Assembly (NCBI GenBank): GCA_009760885.1
Contig: CM019713.1
Coordinates: forward strand, 80,110,367 to 80,174,366
Direction of reading: 5' to 3'
DNA from: Achatina immaculata
Taxonomy: Eukaryota; Mollusca; Gastropoda; Stylommatophora; Achatinidae
DNA length: 64,000 nt
Shown here: one piece after another, positions 11,111 through 22,179 of the stretch
How the letters are laid out: each line of letters opens with the position of its first letter
Numbering within the stretch: position 1 is the stretch's first letter
Made by a program: the position numbers and the translations under genes
Notes under the pieces: generated by a model
The model's database searches: none
Seen by the model: the letters and a program-made list of their open reading frames with translations, nothing else
What the model was told of the DNA's origin: nothing

Positions 11111-12050
11111 CGAGGAAGAAGAATTTCAATAACGTATCTCTGGGCATTCAGGCCCCCTTCAATTTGTACCAGTTCACATTTTCCCCTTGAAGTTGATCGT
11201 CCCACAAACCAGTCCACCTCCACCAAGACGTGGAGGAGCCCTATCCACGCAATTCTGGGCGTAGCGCTCATGGACTCTGAGGTAAACTCTTCTCCGTCTA
11301 TTGTGTCGCTGGAGCAGAAAAAATAATTCATCACTAAACCAAACCCTTGTCTAATCATTCGCAACTGACGATGCTGGTACTCCCACTGCATGCCCGTCCG
11401 TAAGAACAAGACCTCTATAGGACTTTCAGACCCAAAAGACCAGCGTTGTGCAGCCGGTTATTGACCGTTTGATCTGAAATACGACGAGCTGCAGTCATTG
11501 ACAGGACTGTAGAGGACGCAGACACAAATCGATATATGAGGTGAAGCAGCCGTATGAAGCGGTTTCGGCATGGGTTTTACACTGCGCGTCCGGTCTGCAA
11601 CTGAGCCAGTTTCTTGAAATGGTCTTCAAAGGCGACTAATGGTGCTTCTAACCACATTAAATTGTCTGGCCACTATACTTTATGACTGTCCAGTCTGTAA
11701 ACATCAAACGATGACGAGTCCGTATTCTGTAGTGAGATGAGCCATACTTGCGCGACAGATTTTCAAATGAATTTATTCGAGGAGCGTCAATCTTGTATAG
11801 GCATTCAATAACATCGTCAGTGAGTTGTGTGTTCAGTAAGTTTCACTGGATTCTCTTGAACCTGTCATGAGTTATTATAAAAAATGGTGTTTTGGCTTTT
11901 CTGTGCTCATGAATCATCTGCTGAGTACAATTCATATCAGCAGGTGAAGCTGGTGTCCAAGTGAACATTTAGGCAATTTTCTCTTGTCTGATCAGCAAAC
12001 TTCAGTTTAAATCGCAACATCATATTTGTTGCGTTTTTTAAAACAATATA
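11111..12050 (-). mobile_element. Tc1-like DNA transposon, 5' half
   Basis: This continues the transposase interrupted at 4394. Minus-strand frames give 'GFGLVMNYFF' (family: FSDESRF, first acidic residue lost), 'RRRVYLRVHERYAQNCVDRA', 'VDWFVGRSTSRGKCELVQIE' and 'GGLNAQRYVIEILLP', all Tc1-family landmarks. Upstream (11450-11850) lie remnants of the DNA-binding half. The terminal block at about 11955-12048 ('gtccaagtgaacattt', 'gcgttttttaaaacaata') is repeated as a solo fragment at 30685-30775. Many stops; inactive. Confidence 0.85.
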
Positions 12051-12102
12051 TATGTGTGTAGGTGTTCGTGTGTGTGCGTGTTATATATATATATATTTAA
12101 CA

Positions 12103-13998
12103 TGAGTCAAACAGATTTTATTTTAGTACAAAGAAGGTGGAGATAGGTATAACTTCAGCAAAAGCTCTACCAGGTGTTGATTCTGACACTGAGTTGTTAA
12201 TAGCAGATATGAAGATAAAGTAAGTAGATATGAAGATAAACTCACTAGATATGAAGATAAAGTCACTAGATACGAAGGTAAAGTCACTAGATATGAAGAT
12301 AAACTCACTAGATATGAAGATAAAGATAAAAGAGACATTTAGTGGATCAAGACCACTTTGCTTTGAACTTACAAAGATACCAGAACAACACAGAAAAGAA
12401 GTGAAGAACCGTTTTAAGTTACTGACGACTGTACAGGAGGAGATGACACCTCATAAATTGGTTACACAAGACAGAGATAACAGCAGCTAGAGGTATGGTT
12501 CAAGTAAAGAAATCACACAAAATGAATAGATTACAAAAGGCACATTAGAAATAATAAAACACGGAATGTAGACGGAATGGAAAGTGACAAATAACAGCAG
12601 AGAGGAATATAAATTTTTAACAAAATAAATGAGAAGAAACGTAATAAAAGACACAACACAATACAAACAAGATTGTTGTGAAAGAATAGAAAGACTTCAA
12701 AAGTGCAGAAAGGATAGTGAAATGTTTAAACAAATGAAAACATTGACACGAAATATCATACCTAACTTAACGTAATTTGTGAGGATATGGGGAAGGCCTT
12801 GACAGAGACAGAAGAGATTATAGAAAGACGGAAAGAATATTGCAAAGGAATGTATGATACAATTAATTGTGAAAGAACAAATCAATACTCTGAATTATTT
12901 TCTGAGGAGAAAGAACCAGAATCGACACTTGAAGATGTTTTGTGGGCAGTAAAGATTCTGAAAAATGGTAAATCACAAGGATGTGATGAGATAATAGCTG
13001 AATTTATTAAAGCAGGAAGAAAGGAATGTAGAACAATCTATCATTCACTATGTAAAAAGATATAACATTCAGGTATTTGGCCAAAAGAATTGAAAAGAAC
13101 TATATTCATACCACTGCAAAAAAAGGTAACTTAAAAGTATGCACAAACAACAGAACCATTGCCTTAATTAGTCATGGCAGTAAAATTCTATTAAAAAGCA
13201 TAATCGATAGATTTCGTAAGAAAATAGAAGTCAATATGGTCCAAGCTGGTTTTGGCCAAGGAAGGGGATCAGGAGGTCATATATTCAATATTAGATTAAT
13301 AATAGAGAAATACAGAAAATTGAATGTGAATCTATATTTATCTTTTATAGATTATTCAAAGGCATTTGATTGAGTACAACACCAGAAACTTTGGGAAATA
13401 ATGGAAAAATGGGATTTCCAACATCACTGCTGTATCTAGACCAACAAGCAGCAGTAAGAATAAATGGTGAAACAACAACTTGGTTTGACATAAAACAAGG
13501 GGTCCGTCAGGGGTGCATATTGTCACCCTACTTATTTAACTTGTATACTGAAAATATAATGAGGAATGTTAGAGAAGATGTAGACAAAGAATATTACGAT
13601 GCCATAAAAATCGGAGATTATAAAATACCAGAGATTAGATATGCTGATGACTCAGTGTTACTGTCCACAACACAAAAAGGAAAGGAACAAATTAATTATG
13701 TCCATGAGTAAGAACAGCAAAGAGCAAAATCTCTTATCTTAATGCTGATGACAACTGACAAAACAAATAAGGCAAGTGAAACATGTATCAATAATGAAAC
13801 ATTGGAAGAAGTGGAGAGTTTTGAATGTTTACTAACTAATAATAGAGATATAATAAACGAAATTAAAAGGAGAACATCTGTTGCTCTTCAAAAATTAAAA
13901 CAACTAAAGAAGCTGTGGAGAGGAACAGACAAAACTACACAAATAAGATTTTTAAGGGGATTCATCTTTCCCATCGCAACATATGCCTGTGATACCTG
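12103..13998 (+). mobile_element. LINE-A copy, 5' part (endonuclease end and RT)
   Basis: Broken plus-strand frames give the end of the APE endonuclease ('FILVQRRWR'), then 'SRPLCFELTKIPEQHRKEV', the pre-RT region, RT motifs 'KNGKSQGCDEIIAEFIKAG' (12965-13020), 'LSFIDYSKAFD' (13340-13372, followed by TGA), 'GVRQGCILSPYLFNLYTENI' (about 13500-13558) and 'RYADDSVLL' (13636-13662; catalytic ADD), and 'FIFPIATYACDT'. At 13998 the reading is cut by an insertion and resumes at 15492 with 'TWTLNKTAEKRINTF'. Frameshifts and stops show it is inactive. Confidence 0.88.
12205..12335 (+). repeat. 18-bp tandem repeat inside LINE-A coding sequence
   Basis: About six or seven copies of an 18-mer 'gatatgaagataaactca'-like unit (variants aaa-g/c-tcacta) expand a spot that reads 'ADMKIKIKK' in the LINE-A copy at 32100-32140. 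The unit length is a multiple of three, so the repeat reads through as repeated DMKI(N/K)SL. Confidence 0.85.
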
Positions 13999-15491
13999 TG
14001 TAGCATGGCCTTGTAAGTAATCATTATATTTAATAATAATAATATTATTATTAGTGAATATGATCATGAAAATATAATGTAAACAAAATAGTAACAACGA
14101 ATAGCGACAGAGAAAAGTGGATAGGAAAGTAAGAGAAGGGTATACAACTTCCATGACACGGGAACAAGACGCGGACAAAAGTAAACACTGGAAACAGTGA
14201 ATAGAAAAAGTCGCTGAGATTTAGGTAATAAAAAGGACGGAAGCCAGAAAGTACGATGGTCCAGTGATAACAAAGCGGTGACTGGATGTTGACACGTTTA
14301 AACAATAGAAAAGACGAATAGAAAAGGCAGACACAATGAAAAAGCCAGGACACAATAAAATCTACGACAGGAAAGAGCAAGATAATGACTTATGTAAATA
14401 ACAATTGTATAGACGAAACTGACACAGACTGACACGCGTTAGGACGCGATTACACATGGTTTTCAAATAAAGGAGTGATCAACTCAGCCAGCTGACCAAT
14501 TAAATATTTGAGACGTGGCCTATTGGACAATTGACGTACGAGAGATAAGTCACGAGACAATTTGATTGACGGACAATCAGAACGGTTATGGGAACCAGTG
14601 GACATCTGAAGGGCGGAGCCATAATACTTATTGGTTAATCCGTCAAGCTGGACTTGAAGATAAAAAGGTGAGAGGAGAGACAGGAGGAGGACCAAGAAGA
14701 ACCAAGACGTTCGGACGTAGAGGAGAGAAATAAGTACGGAAATAGAAGAGAGAGGAGACAGACTAGGGATATCGTCAGAACACCGTGGGCTGGCAAGTAA
14801 AGACTGAACAGAATGCTAGAAGGATGGTCAGTGCACGTGGACGGTCAAGAATGAAGAAAGAAGGTCCGAACAGAACAGCCGAGAAGGCATCAGATGAGAG
14901 GAAATAACAGAAAACCAGAGAAGAGGCAAGTAGAATTTGCTCGTTAGTACACTGCGATTGAGAGACGGCAGAGGAAGACTGTCAGAAGAAATCAGAAGAC
15001 AGACAAGAGAAGAAAGAGAACACGACGATATAAAATCAGAAATCGTGTTAGACGGAAGATGATTTTCAATGGATTCAAGTGGTTAAGGAGAATTGACACA
15101 TCTGAAACTTTGAGTACAGTGATTTTAGAAACTAGTTGACCACGTGTTGCAGATGTGATAAAATACTTAGATAGCAAATGTTCTGGTATCACATAAAAAA
15201 TAATATGACTTTGTGAAATTGAGAAATGCTGCATGTAGAATGTTATAGAGTTTAATATTATAAACAAATGATTAAGTGTTTCAATCCAATTGATGTAGTC
15301 GACAATACATCATGAACTTATTTGTCAAAAATAAATAAATGATGTAGAGAACATTTTCATCGGACTTGCTCTAGATTTAGTGAAATTTAATGTTTTGTGA
15401 AACATGTTATGTTTAATAAAACAACATCTTTAAGCTTCAATTCTATAATATGGAACTATTGAGAAATGTAAGATATACAATCTTTAATGTT
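13999..15491. mobile_element. 1.49-kb insertion in LINE-A, solo-LTR-like
   Basis: The LINE-A sequence is interrupted exactly here and resumes without loss. ATACCTG is present on both sides (13992-13998 and 15492-15498), a 7-bp (minimum 5-6) target duplication. The insert begins TGTAGCATGG and ends AATGTT; it has no coding signal, is purine-rich from about 14640 to 15010, and has an AATAAA at about 15415. A TAAT/ATTA palindrome lies at 14033-14053. Length, TG start and lack of ORFs suggest a solo LTR, but the 3' end is not the usual CA, so the class is uncertain. Confidence 0.65.
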
Positions 15492-15872
15492 ATACCTGGA
15501 CACTTAACAAAACTGCTGAGAAACGCATAAATACATTTGAATGCAAATGCTACAGAAGAGTTCTTGAAATATCATGGTCACAGAAAAAAAAGTATATCCA
15601 TACTACAAGAACTTAATATTGAAGAATGCTGGCCAGTACAGTGGCACAGTAAACGTCATGAGCATTTAGAGAAGATCGTATTGGAAGGGCACATAATAGA
15701 GAAAAATAAAGAGAGGAAGACCAAGACGAAGATGGCTGCAAGACATCGTTGATAACATGTAAATAACTGCATCAGCAGCAGGGCATCTTGCTTACAACCG
15801 AGAGGCCTACAGAAGAGCTGTTAGAGAGGCAAGATTCCACAAGGAACATGGAAATGACTGACTGACTGTTAA
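15492..15872 (+). mobile_element. LINE-A copy, 3' part
   Basis: Continuation of the LINE-A at 12103-13998 after the insertion: 'TWTLNKTAEKRINTFECKCY', then 'LQELNIEECWPVQW', 'REEDQDEDGCKT', and the 3' end 'cttacaaccgaga'. It ends with short (ACTG)n at 15857-15868. Confidence 0.85.
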
Positions 15873-16401
15873 GTCACATGATTATCGCTACAAACGCCTT
15901 ACTGGCATATAAAACCTGCATTAATCATTTGATATCGACTTTATTTTTTACATACAGGACCAAAACAGCCAGTCTGTCAAAGTTTACTGTCAGGACAGTC
16001 TCCGTCGCTGGTACAAGATGTAGGACTAGCCCAGGAGTATTTGTATGTACAGGTCTTCCTGAACATACCTAACAATACAGTCTTTTTTTAGTTTGTTCGT
16101 CAGCCTGAGTTTGTTAAAGCAAATTCTGGTTTGAACAATAATAGTTAAAACGTAAGTGACGTGACGACTTCTGTCTGGTATAACTTTTGGTATGTTATAA
16201 CCAGAGATTATGTTGCAATAGCTGTTATTTAGTTACTGTTAATTTAGCAGCTGTTGCTGGAACGAATGCTTCAGAACAAAAAAAAATGTACCCTTCCACC
16301 AATAGATTATGATGACAATCATATACGAAACTGACGATGCTGACTGCCAGTGTTATGGTTTCTTTACATAGGGAGGGGAAGTTAGAGAGGAAGATTAAGG
16401 C
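15873..16401. other. intergenic, no gene seen
   Basis: Mixed-composition sequence without recognised coding motifs or repeats. The short ORF at 15878-16072 has no recognisable domain. Confidence 0.45.
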
Positions 16402-16482
16402 TATTAATTGATTGATTAATTGATTGTATGCTTATTTCTACAAGGTTAAGAATTGGGCAGTCAGCCCCGTCTGAAATTCTGC
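16402..16482 (-). repeat. short retroelement 3' end with (ATTG)n tail, copy 1
   Basis: The reverse complement reads 'cagacggggctgactgccc', then 'aattcttaacct' and ends in (CAAT)n. The same ~75-bp module lies on the plus strand at 25666-25745. A conserved 3' end plus simple-repeat tail indicates a SINE or LINE 3' terminus; the parent family is not identified. Confidence 0.65.
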
Positions 16483-16485
16483 TGT

Positions 16486-16830
16486 TTATCACACAACTTA
16501 TTCTGTGTTCCAGACATTCAACAATTATGATTCGCATGTACTAAACATAATTAACACCGAGAACACTGAAGACAATACATTAATATAAAATAAGGCATTT
16601 ACCTTCCTCTTATATCTATGTACTCAGTACCGACTCATACTAATACATATCTGCCAAAGTACTATACAGAACAAATGAAATAAAATATTAATCACACAAC
16701 TTCCTTATATTCTACATTTATGTTGCGCATATACTAAACACAGTTAATATTGAGAACATTGAAGAAATACAATACAATGAAATAAGATACTTACATTTCG
16801 TTGGCATCTATGCACTCACTAGGAACATGA
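16486..16830. repeat. diverged tandem duplication (~200-bp unit)
   Basis: 16488-16640 and 16690-16827 share ordered blocks ('atcacacaactt', 'actaaacata/cagttaa', 'gagaaca.tgaaga', 'ataagg/ata.ttac', 'atctatg.actca'). The similarity is moderate, so the duplication is old. No coding content is seen. Confidence 0.55.
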
Positions 16831-16849
16831 GTCACCACATCAAGCAGGC

Positions 16850-17460
16850 GAATTGAAACTGAGCCTGTGTGGGAGTAAATGGAACAACTAGTTGCCTATG
16901 ATGTGCCTCGTGGTCTCATTGCCACAGATTCCCAGGATATGATTCGTTTGTCTGGAAAAAAATTGCATCGAAAAGAATAGGTTCATCTGTTAAAGCAGTC
17001 AAATGTGAGGAGCCTAACGTGGCTTTACTATGCAGGGCATGCGGGTGTGTATGGCAATGAAGTGACAGATAGGCTTTTTGAATAGGCTAAAATAAATGAC
17101 AGGCTGAGAATGAACCAGTGTGACAATGCTAAAGACGTTTTTGACAGATTGTGGGGAAAATGAAGATCGGAAAAGAAATAACAATGTCAATGTCAAGCGA
17201 TTTCTGGAGTTTTTACAAATTAAGGGTGCTCTTAGGGAATCTGAACTGTGTGGCTGAAGGCGCATTGTAAATAATAACATTTGATATGAGCTATTAACAA
17301 ACATAATCTTTGGTGGATGCTGCGACATGACGCGGAGCATATATGGGGCTTTCCTGAATGCAATGACGTCGGTGTCTGCTTTTGAAGTTCTGAACATTTT
17401 ATGAGGAAGTTCACCATTAACTGTAACACTAGGCTTCTCTCCTCTGAGACACGTACAGGC
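16850..17460 (+). mobile_element. LINE fragment with RNase H domain (I-superfamily-like)
   Basis: Plus-strand frames recover an RNase H end, 'LYYAGHAGVYGNEVTDRL' (family pattern: H.GI.GNE.AD), followed by a C-terminal tail with 'RESELCG', 'LLTNIIFGG' and similar. A related tail (without the RNase H motif) occurs at 37477-37870 and 48143-48540 ('GRKSELCGR', 'HTLGWML', 'WSCPECNDAG'). An RNase H domain after RT is typical of I/Jockey-type LINEs. The copy is truncated and full of stops. Confidence 0.7.
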
Positions 17461-17462
17461 CT

Positions 17463-18106
17463 GCTAGCATGGCACAACTGAACTAGTATTAGTGTATTAC
17501 TGTGACGTGCTAGCATGGCACAACTGAACTAGTATTAGTGTATTACTATTATGTGCTAGCATGGCACCACTGAATAAGTATTAGTGTATTACTGTTATGT
17601 GCTAGCAGGGCACCACTGAAGTAGTATTAGTGTATTACTGTTATGTGCTAGCACGGCACCACTGAAGTAGTATTAGTGTATTTTATGACTTGCTAGCAGG
17701 GCACCACTGAACTAGTAACAGTGTATTACTGTGACGTGTTAGCAGGGCGCCACTGTACTGGTTTTAGTGAATTACTGTGACGTGCTAGCAGGGCACCACT
17801 GAACTAGTATTAGTGTATTATTATGACTTGCTAACAGGGCACAACTGAACTAGTAACAGTGTATTACTGTGACGTGCTAGCAGGGCACCACTGAACTAGT
17901 ATTAGTGTATTATTGTGACTTGCTAGCAGGGCACCACTGAACTAGTAACAGTGTATTACTGTGACGTGTTAGCAGGGCGCCACTGTACTGGTTTTAGTGA
18001 ATTACTGTGACGTGCTAGCAGGGCACCAATGAACTAGTATTAGTGTATTATTATGACTTGCTAGCAGGGCACCACTGAACTATTAACAGTGTATTACTGT
18101 GTCGTG
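17463..18106 (+). repeat. 46-bp satellite array with higher-order structure
   Basis: About 14 head-to-tail monomers of 46 bp, each starting TGCTAGCA(T/G)GGC and most containing two palindromes (GCTAGC and ACTAGT). From the fifth monomer on, three variants alternate: A ('...tattag...atgact'), B ('...taacagt...gtgacg') and C ('...ttttagtgaatt...'), in the order A-B-C-A-B-A-B-C-A-B. No spacer-like variation is present, so it is not a CRISPR. Confidence 0.93.
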
Positions 18107-18231
18107 TCCATTGCATCAATAGGTTAAATTTTTTGAACATTTACTGTGTCATAATAGATTAACATGTTGTTGTGGCCTCTAAGAGGTGGTGACACTACTC
18201 TACCAAGAGGACAGTCTTGTTACTATTGTAT

Positions 18232-18417
18232 ATCCTAAATTAAGAGAACACAGTTTTGTAGGATTAGACCTCGAAAAAATCATAGACCAAGCATTTTAGT
18301 GAGAGAAAGAAAAATCACAACAGAATTACTGGGATTCAAACACAGACTCCTGTAAAACGAGAAGGCGCCTAGCCTCGTGAAAACAGTGTACTAACCATCT
18401 TTGCCAACTACCACACT
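18232..18417 (-). repeat. tRNA-derived SINE-like unit, copy 1
   Basis: Minus strand begins with a tRNA-like head: 'ttggcaaagatggttagt' (A-box-like) and, about 55 nt on, 'tgtttgaatccca' (B-box-like, mutated), followed by a unique body. It is about 80% similar by eye to copy 2 (18707-18897). Confidence 0.65.
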
Positions 18418-18706
18418 AAAAAAAAATTGTTTGTTGGCATAAGAATTAGTAACTGTTCAGTAGACACGAGGTATCGTGACATCCGGAAAGAAACGAGGTC
18501 GTGACACAGGAATTCCGTAGCTTAAATTCAGTCTCTCTAGCAGATGCCAATTTTTAGACAAACATGCACACAGTCTATTGCCATGTCTGGTGCATACGTG
18601 AACAACAATAACAAACGAACGAATACTTATTACATGAAGCTAGTTTCAGTTATAGTTTTAGGAACAATTTTTTATAAATAGGAAACAACGAGACTTTCGT
18701 ACGGTA

Positions 18707-18897
18707 AAGTAAGAGAACAAAGGTTTGTAGGATTAGATCTCGAAAAAATCGTAGACAAAGCACTTTAGTGAGAAGTGAGAGAAAGGAAAATCACAAGACA
18801 TGTACCTGGGATTCGAACACGAACTCTGGTAAAACGAACAACCGTCTTGCCGCGAGAAACAGCGTACTAACCAACTTTGCCAACCACAATCCACCAA
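18707..18897 (-). repeat. tRNA-derived SINE-like unit, copy 2
   Basis: Minus strand contains a good A box, TGGCAAAGTTGG (18882-18871), and a perfect-looking B box, GTTCGAATCCC (18818-18808), at tRNA-like spacing. These are internal RNA polymerase III promoter elements, and the tRNA-like head followed by a non-tRNA body is the standard SINE layout. I did not find an acceptor stem, so it is not a functional tRNA. Confidence 0.7.
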
Positions 18898-19105
18898 AAA
18901 TTGTGTTTATTGGCATAGTCATTAGTAACTGTTAGACATTAATCATTAGTAATTTTTATACAAACATACTCATGGTCTCCTGTCATGTCTGGTGCATACT
19001 TGAGCAACAATAAGAAACGAACGAATACTTATTACATGAAGTTAATTTCATGTATATTTTCAGGAACAAATTTTTACAAATAGGAAACAACAAAGCTTTC
19101 ATGAC

Positions 19106-20460
19106 AGTGAATTCCCATTACCAGAGAATAATTTGTAGCTGATGTTTAACAGGAGTTTTTGCACAGGATAGTTTTTTATGTTTATGATTAAGATGAGATT
19201 GTTTGATATATGATTATTTAAGTCTGCAACTGTTAACAGATTTTTGTATGTAGCCAGAGTTGTGCTTATAATGTTCGAGTTTTCCAGCATGAATTCAGTT
19301 AAGAGCTGTGCAGTTTCTGAATGTTACATTGTCTAGTAAATGTTAACTGTGACAACATAGCTGAACTAATGAAAGTAAAAATAGTTCTTTTTCGAGATTT
19401 TGATAGACAAGAGAGACTAGAATATTTGCTATGTTTTGTGTGGATTCAGTGAATATTTCTGAACCACCAAATGTTACACTCTTATGTTTGTGGCTGCATT
19501 ATGTATATTTGCAGCATTCATGTGGTGTATGAGTTGCTCAGTCCCTTCCCATATGGCAAACTAGTTCTTGCCGGGAAGTGGAGCTGCCTGTATATTTGCC
19601 CTGAATGTCATCAGTTTTCTCTCACCTTCGTTTATCACCACTCATCTTTTTCCATTAATAAACTGTGAGTTGATGTTATTCCTCGCTTGTCTATTTATTT
19701 CACAATGTTTACCGTGTGTTGTCTCTAGTGTGTGATTTATTTACCAAATAAAACAAGGCAGATTAAAGCAGAATAATACCATTTAAGACTACCTTATTTG
19801 GGCCGTGTTGATCGTTGTAGTCCAAGATAGATACTGCTTAAGATATACCATAAAGGCCTATTTTTTTCTATTCACTGTTGGCAACAATACGTCATTAAGT
19901 GGTACCGTGATTGCAACTAGCAGTTATGGTATAAAACTGTATACATAACTGGTACTGACAACTTCCAAACTTCCCTACTGCAGAACATGATTACTAAGCA
20001 CAATTACTACAAAAATGCTGTTAAAACTTATTCCAGTTTAAATAACCCATACTAAATATTCCCATGATTCACGAATATTATATCATAAAAAAAAATACTC
20101 CACTTGAATAATCATGTCTTTGTAAACTGTGGTTTCTTAAACAAAAAAAAATTACCTGAATAACTAAGTCTCTATTACAAAACATAAAAACTTTCCCTAG
20201 CTAAGCTCAGATATCTCGTGCAAATTTAACTGAGCTGGGACTAACCTTTAATATTCACAGGAGATGACTCGTTGTAAAAAAATCGATATACAACAAGGGA
20301 CATAATCAAGTACCTTTATTTTTAAAGTTTATTAATACCTTAGACTGACCAAACAATATACTATCACACATAAACCCCCTCCCCACAGATAGATATGTAC
20401 AAAGCAAATCGAACACAATCTCTCAAAAGTACTAACTAATCACCATTACTGAACAAAAAT
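19106..20460. other. 1.35 kb without identified gene
   Basis: AT-rich. A 65-codon ORF at 19471-19668 has no recognisable motif. I see no tRNA, element terminus or splice-bounded coding block I could defend. Confidence 0.4.
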
Positions 20461-21790
20461 ACAATAAATCTTATCTTATCTTATGTCTTATATCCTTCCC
20501 GTGCCATTAAACGTCACACAGGGCTCGCAAAGTAGTTCGCCAATTTTTCCTGTCTTCGGCGAGTCTTTCAACCTCATCAAAGGATTTTATGTCTATTAAT
20601 TTGGTTTCTCTTAACAGTGTCAGCTTCAGAGTATCACGTGGTCTGCCTCTTTTTCTTCGGCCTGTTGTGTTCCACTTGATAGCTTGTTTTGGGATTCTCT
20701 GATCATTTCTTCTCATCAAGTGACCAACATATGTCCATCTCCTTTTTCTCATCACCCATGAGACTGGTTGTTGTTCAGTCATCTGTCTTATCTCCGCATT
20801 GTTCTTGAATTCGTTCCACTTGATGCCGAATATTTTCCTTAGGCATTGTTTTCAAAAGAGTATAATTGCTTTTCTATTTCTCTAGTTGTTTTCCAGCTTT
20901 CACATGCATAAATGAGGCTGGATATTACATTCGAATTGAATAGTCTTAAATTGGTTTTTGTGCTTATAACTTTTGAATTCCATATGTTCTCAAGATTCTT
21001 GAAGATTGATACTGCTTTTGTAATTGTGATCCTAACTTCCTTTTTAGTGTCACCATCCTGATCTATGTAGCTGCCAAGGTATGCAAATTGATTGACTTCT
21101 TCAATATCTGTCACTTCTATGTGTATTTTTACATTTTGATTGAGGAGAATTTTCATTATTTGTGTTTTGTTCTTGTTAATTTCAAATCCTGTTTTGCCAG
21201 CCAGTGAAGACAGGCTATCTATTTTTGTCTTGCATGGAATTCACATTGTTACTGATAAGAGTTATGTCATCAGCAAAATCAAGACCTTCTAGTTTGCTCC
21301 CATGTACCTGTTTTCCTGTGTCGCATTTTTTCATTATGAAGTCTATTGTAATCCCAAAAAGTAAAGGAGACAGTATACATCCTTGTTTCACACCTGTTTC
21401 AATGTGGAACCATTCACTCATCCCTTCTTCTGTCTTGACTGCACAAACATATCCATTGTATAAGTCCTTAATGATGTTGACAATTTTAGATGATATTCCA
21501 TATAACAATTTAAAATTCTCCATAATGAATCTCTGTGTATGCTATCAAATGCCTTTTAAAAATCTATGAAGTTCAGTATTAATGGTTTCTGCTTTTCAAT
21601 ATGTTCTTCAAGTATTATTCTGAGAGTAAAGATCAGGCCGAGACAGCTTCTCCATTTTCGAAATCCTGCTTGTTCTTCTCTCATTGCAGTATCCACTATA
21701 TCTTTAAGTCTATTCAAAATGATCTTGCAAAATACTTTTGACGCAGCTGGTATTAAGGTTACTCCTCTCCATAGTCACAATATTAATCCC
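20461..21790 (-). mobile_element. LINE-B copy, RT to 3' end, fairly intact
   Basis: Three long open stretches follow one another on the minus strand: RT with 'GVKQGCILSPLLFGITIDFI' and 'LDFADDITLIS' (21523-21215); 'AYLGSYIDQDGDTKKEVRI' and 'NSKVISTKTNLRLF' (21156-20839); and the C-terminus 'QPVSWVMRKRRWTYVGHLMR' to 'RRKRGRPRDTLK' (20782-20507). The 3' UTR ends GGAAGGATATAAGA followed by TAAGA repeats at 20462-20490. It is 5'-truncated at about 21790 inside RT. Only a few frameshifts separate the pieces, so this is one of the younger LINE-B copies here. Confidence 0.88.
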
Positions 21791-22179
21791 CAACGGGCTG
21801 TATGCACTAACAAAAATGTGTTCAGTAAACTATATAAACTCTCTGTGGAGCTTAAATATATATACATACATATTTACATGAATCAGTTTGAGATCTTTGA
21901 ATCACACCATATTAAACTTGTAGGAATATAGGACAGGAGCAAATGCTGAACTCTTTACCAGAACAACTATCTGTCAAGTGTATACTTTGTTCATGGAAAT
22001 GCACTCAACAGTTTCCAATTACGCAGAAGGAGGAGCAATGGTGTATCTGATACTGATCACAACATGTATAATATCTGGTTTTTTTTCATTCAACTCGAGG
22101 GAAGGGAGCTTCTGCATAAGCGCTCTGTGAACCATTTTCATATTAAAGTGGTCATGGTCCACATGCTCGAGTATCTGTC
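21791..22179. other. intergenic, no gene seen
   Basis: AT-rich sequence between a LINE-B truncation point and a gypsy relic; nothing recognisable. Confidence 0.4.

Larger units (their letters stand above)
18232..19105. repeat. tandem duplication carrying the SINE pair
   Basis: 18232-18690 and 18707-19105 are colinear: SINE unit, then 'ggcata...attagtaactgtt', 'tgtcatgtctggtgcata', 'aaacgaacgaatacttatta' and 'caggaacaa.tttt.taaa'. The first unit has about 60 extra bases (18460-18540). The SINE and its flank were therefore duplicated together rather than inserted twice. Confidence 0.75.

Noticed and set aside
12123..12338. Minus-strand ORF of repeated SSYLV units
   Set aside because: It is the antisense reading of the 18-bp tandem repeat in LINE-A.
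17463..18106. CRISPR-like array
   Set aside because: Monomers are contiguous 46-bp units with no unique spacers, and the context is eukaryotic; it is a satellite.
18800..18890. Functional tRNA gene
   Set aside because: A and B boxes are present, but no acceptor stem or full cloverleaf could be drawn; a SINE head fits better and a diverged copy lies next to it.
19471..19668. 65-codon ORF as a gene
   Set aside because: No motif, no splice or promoter signal, and length is within chance expectation for this stretch.
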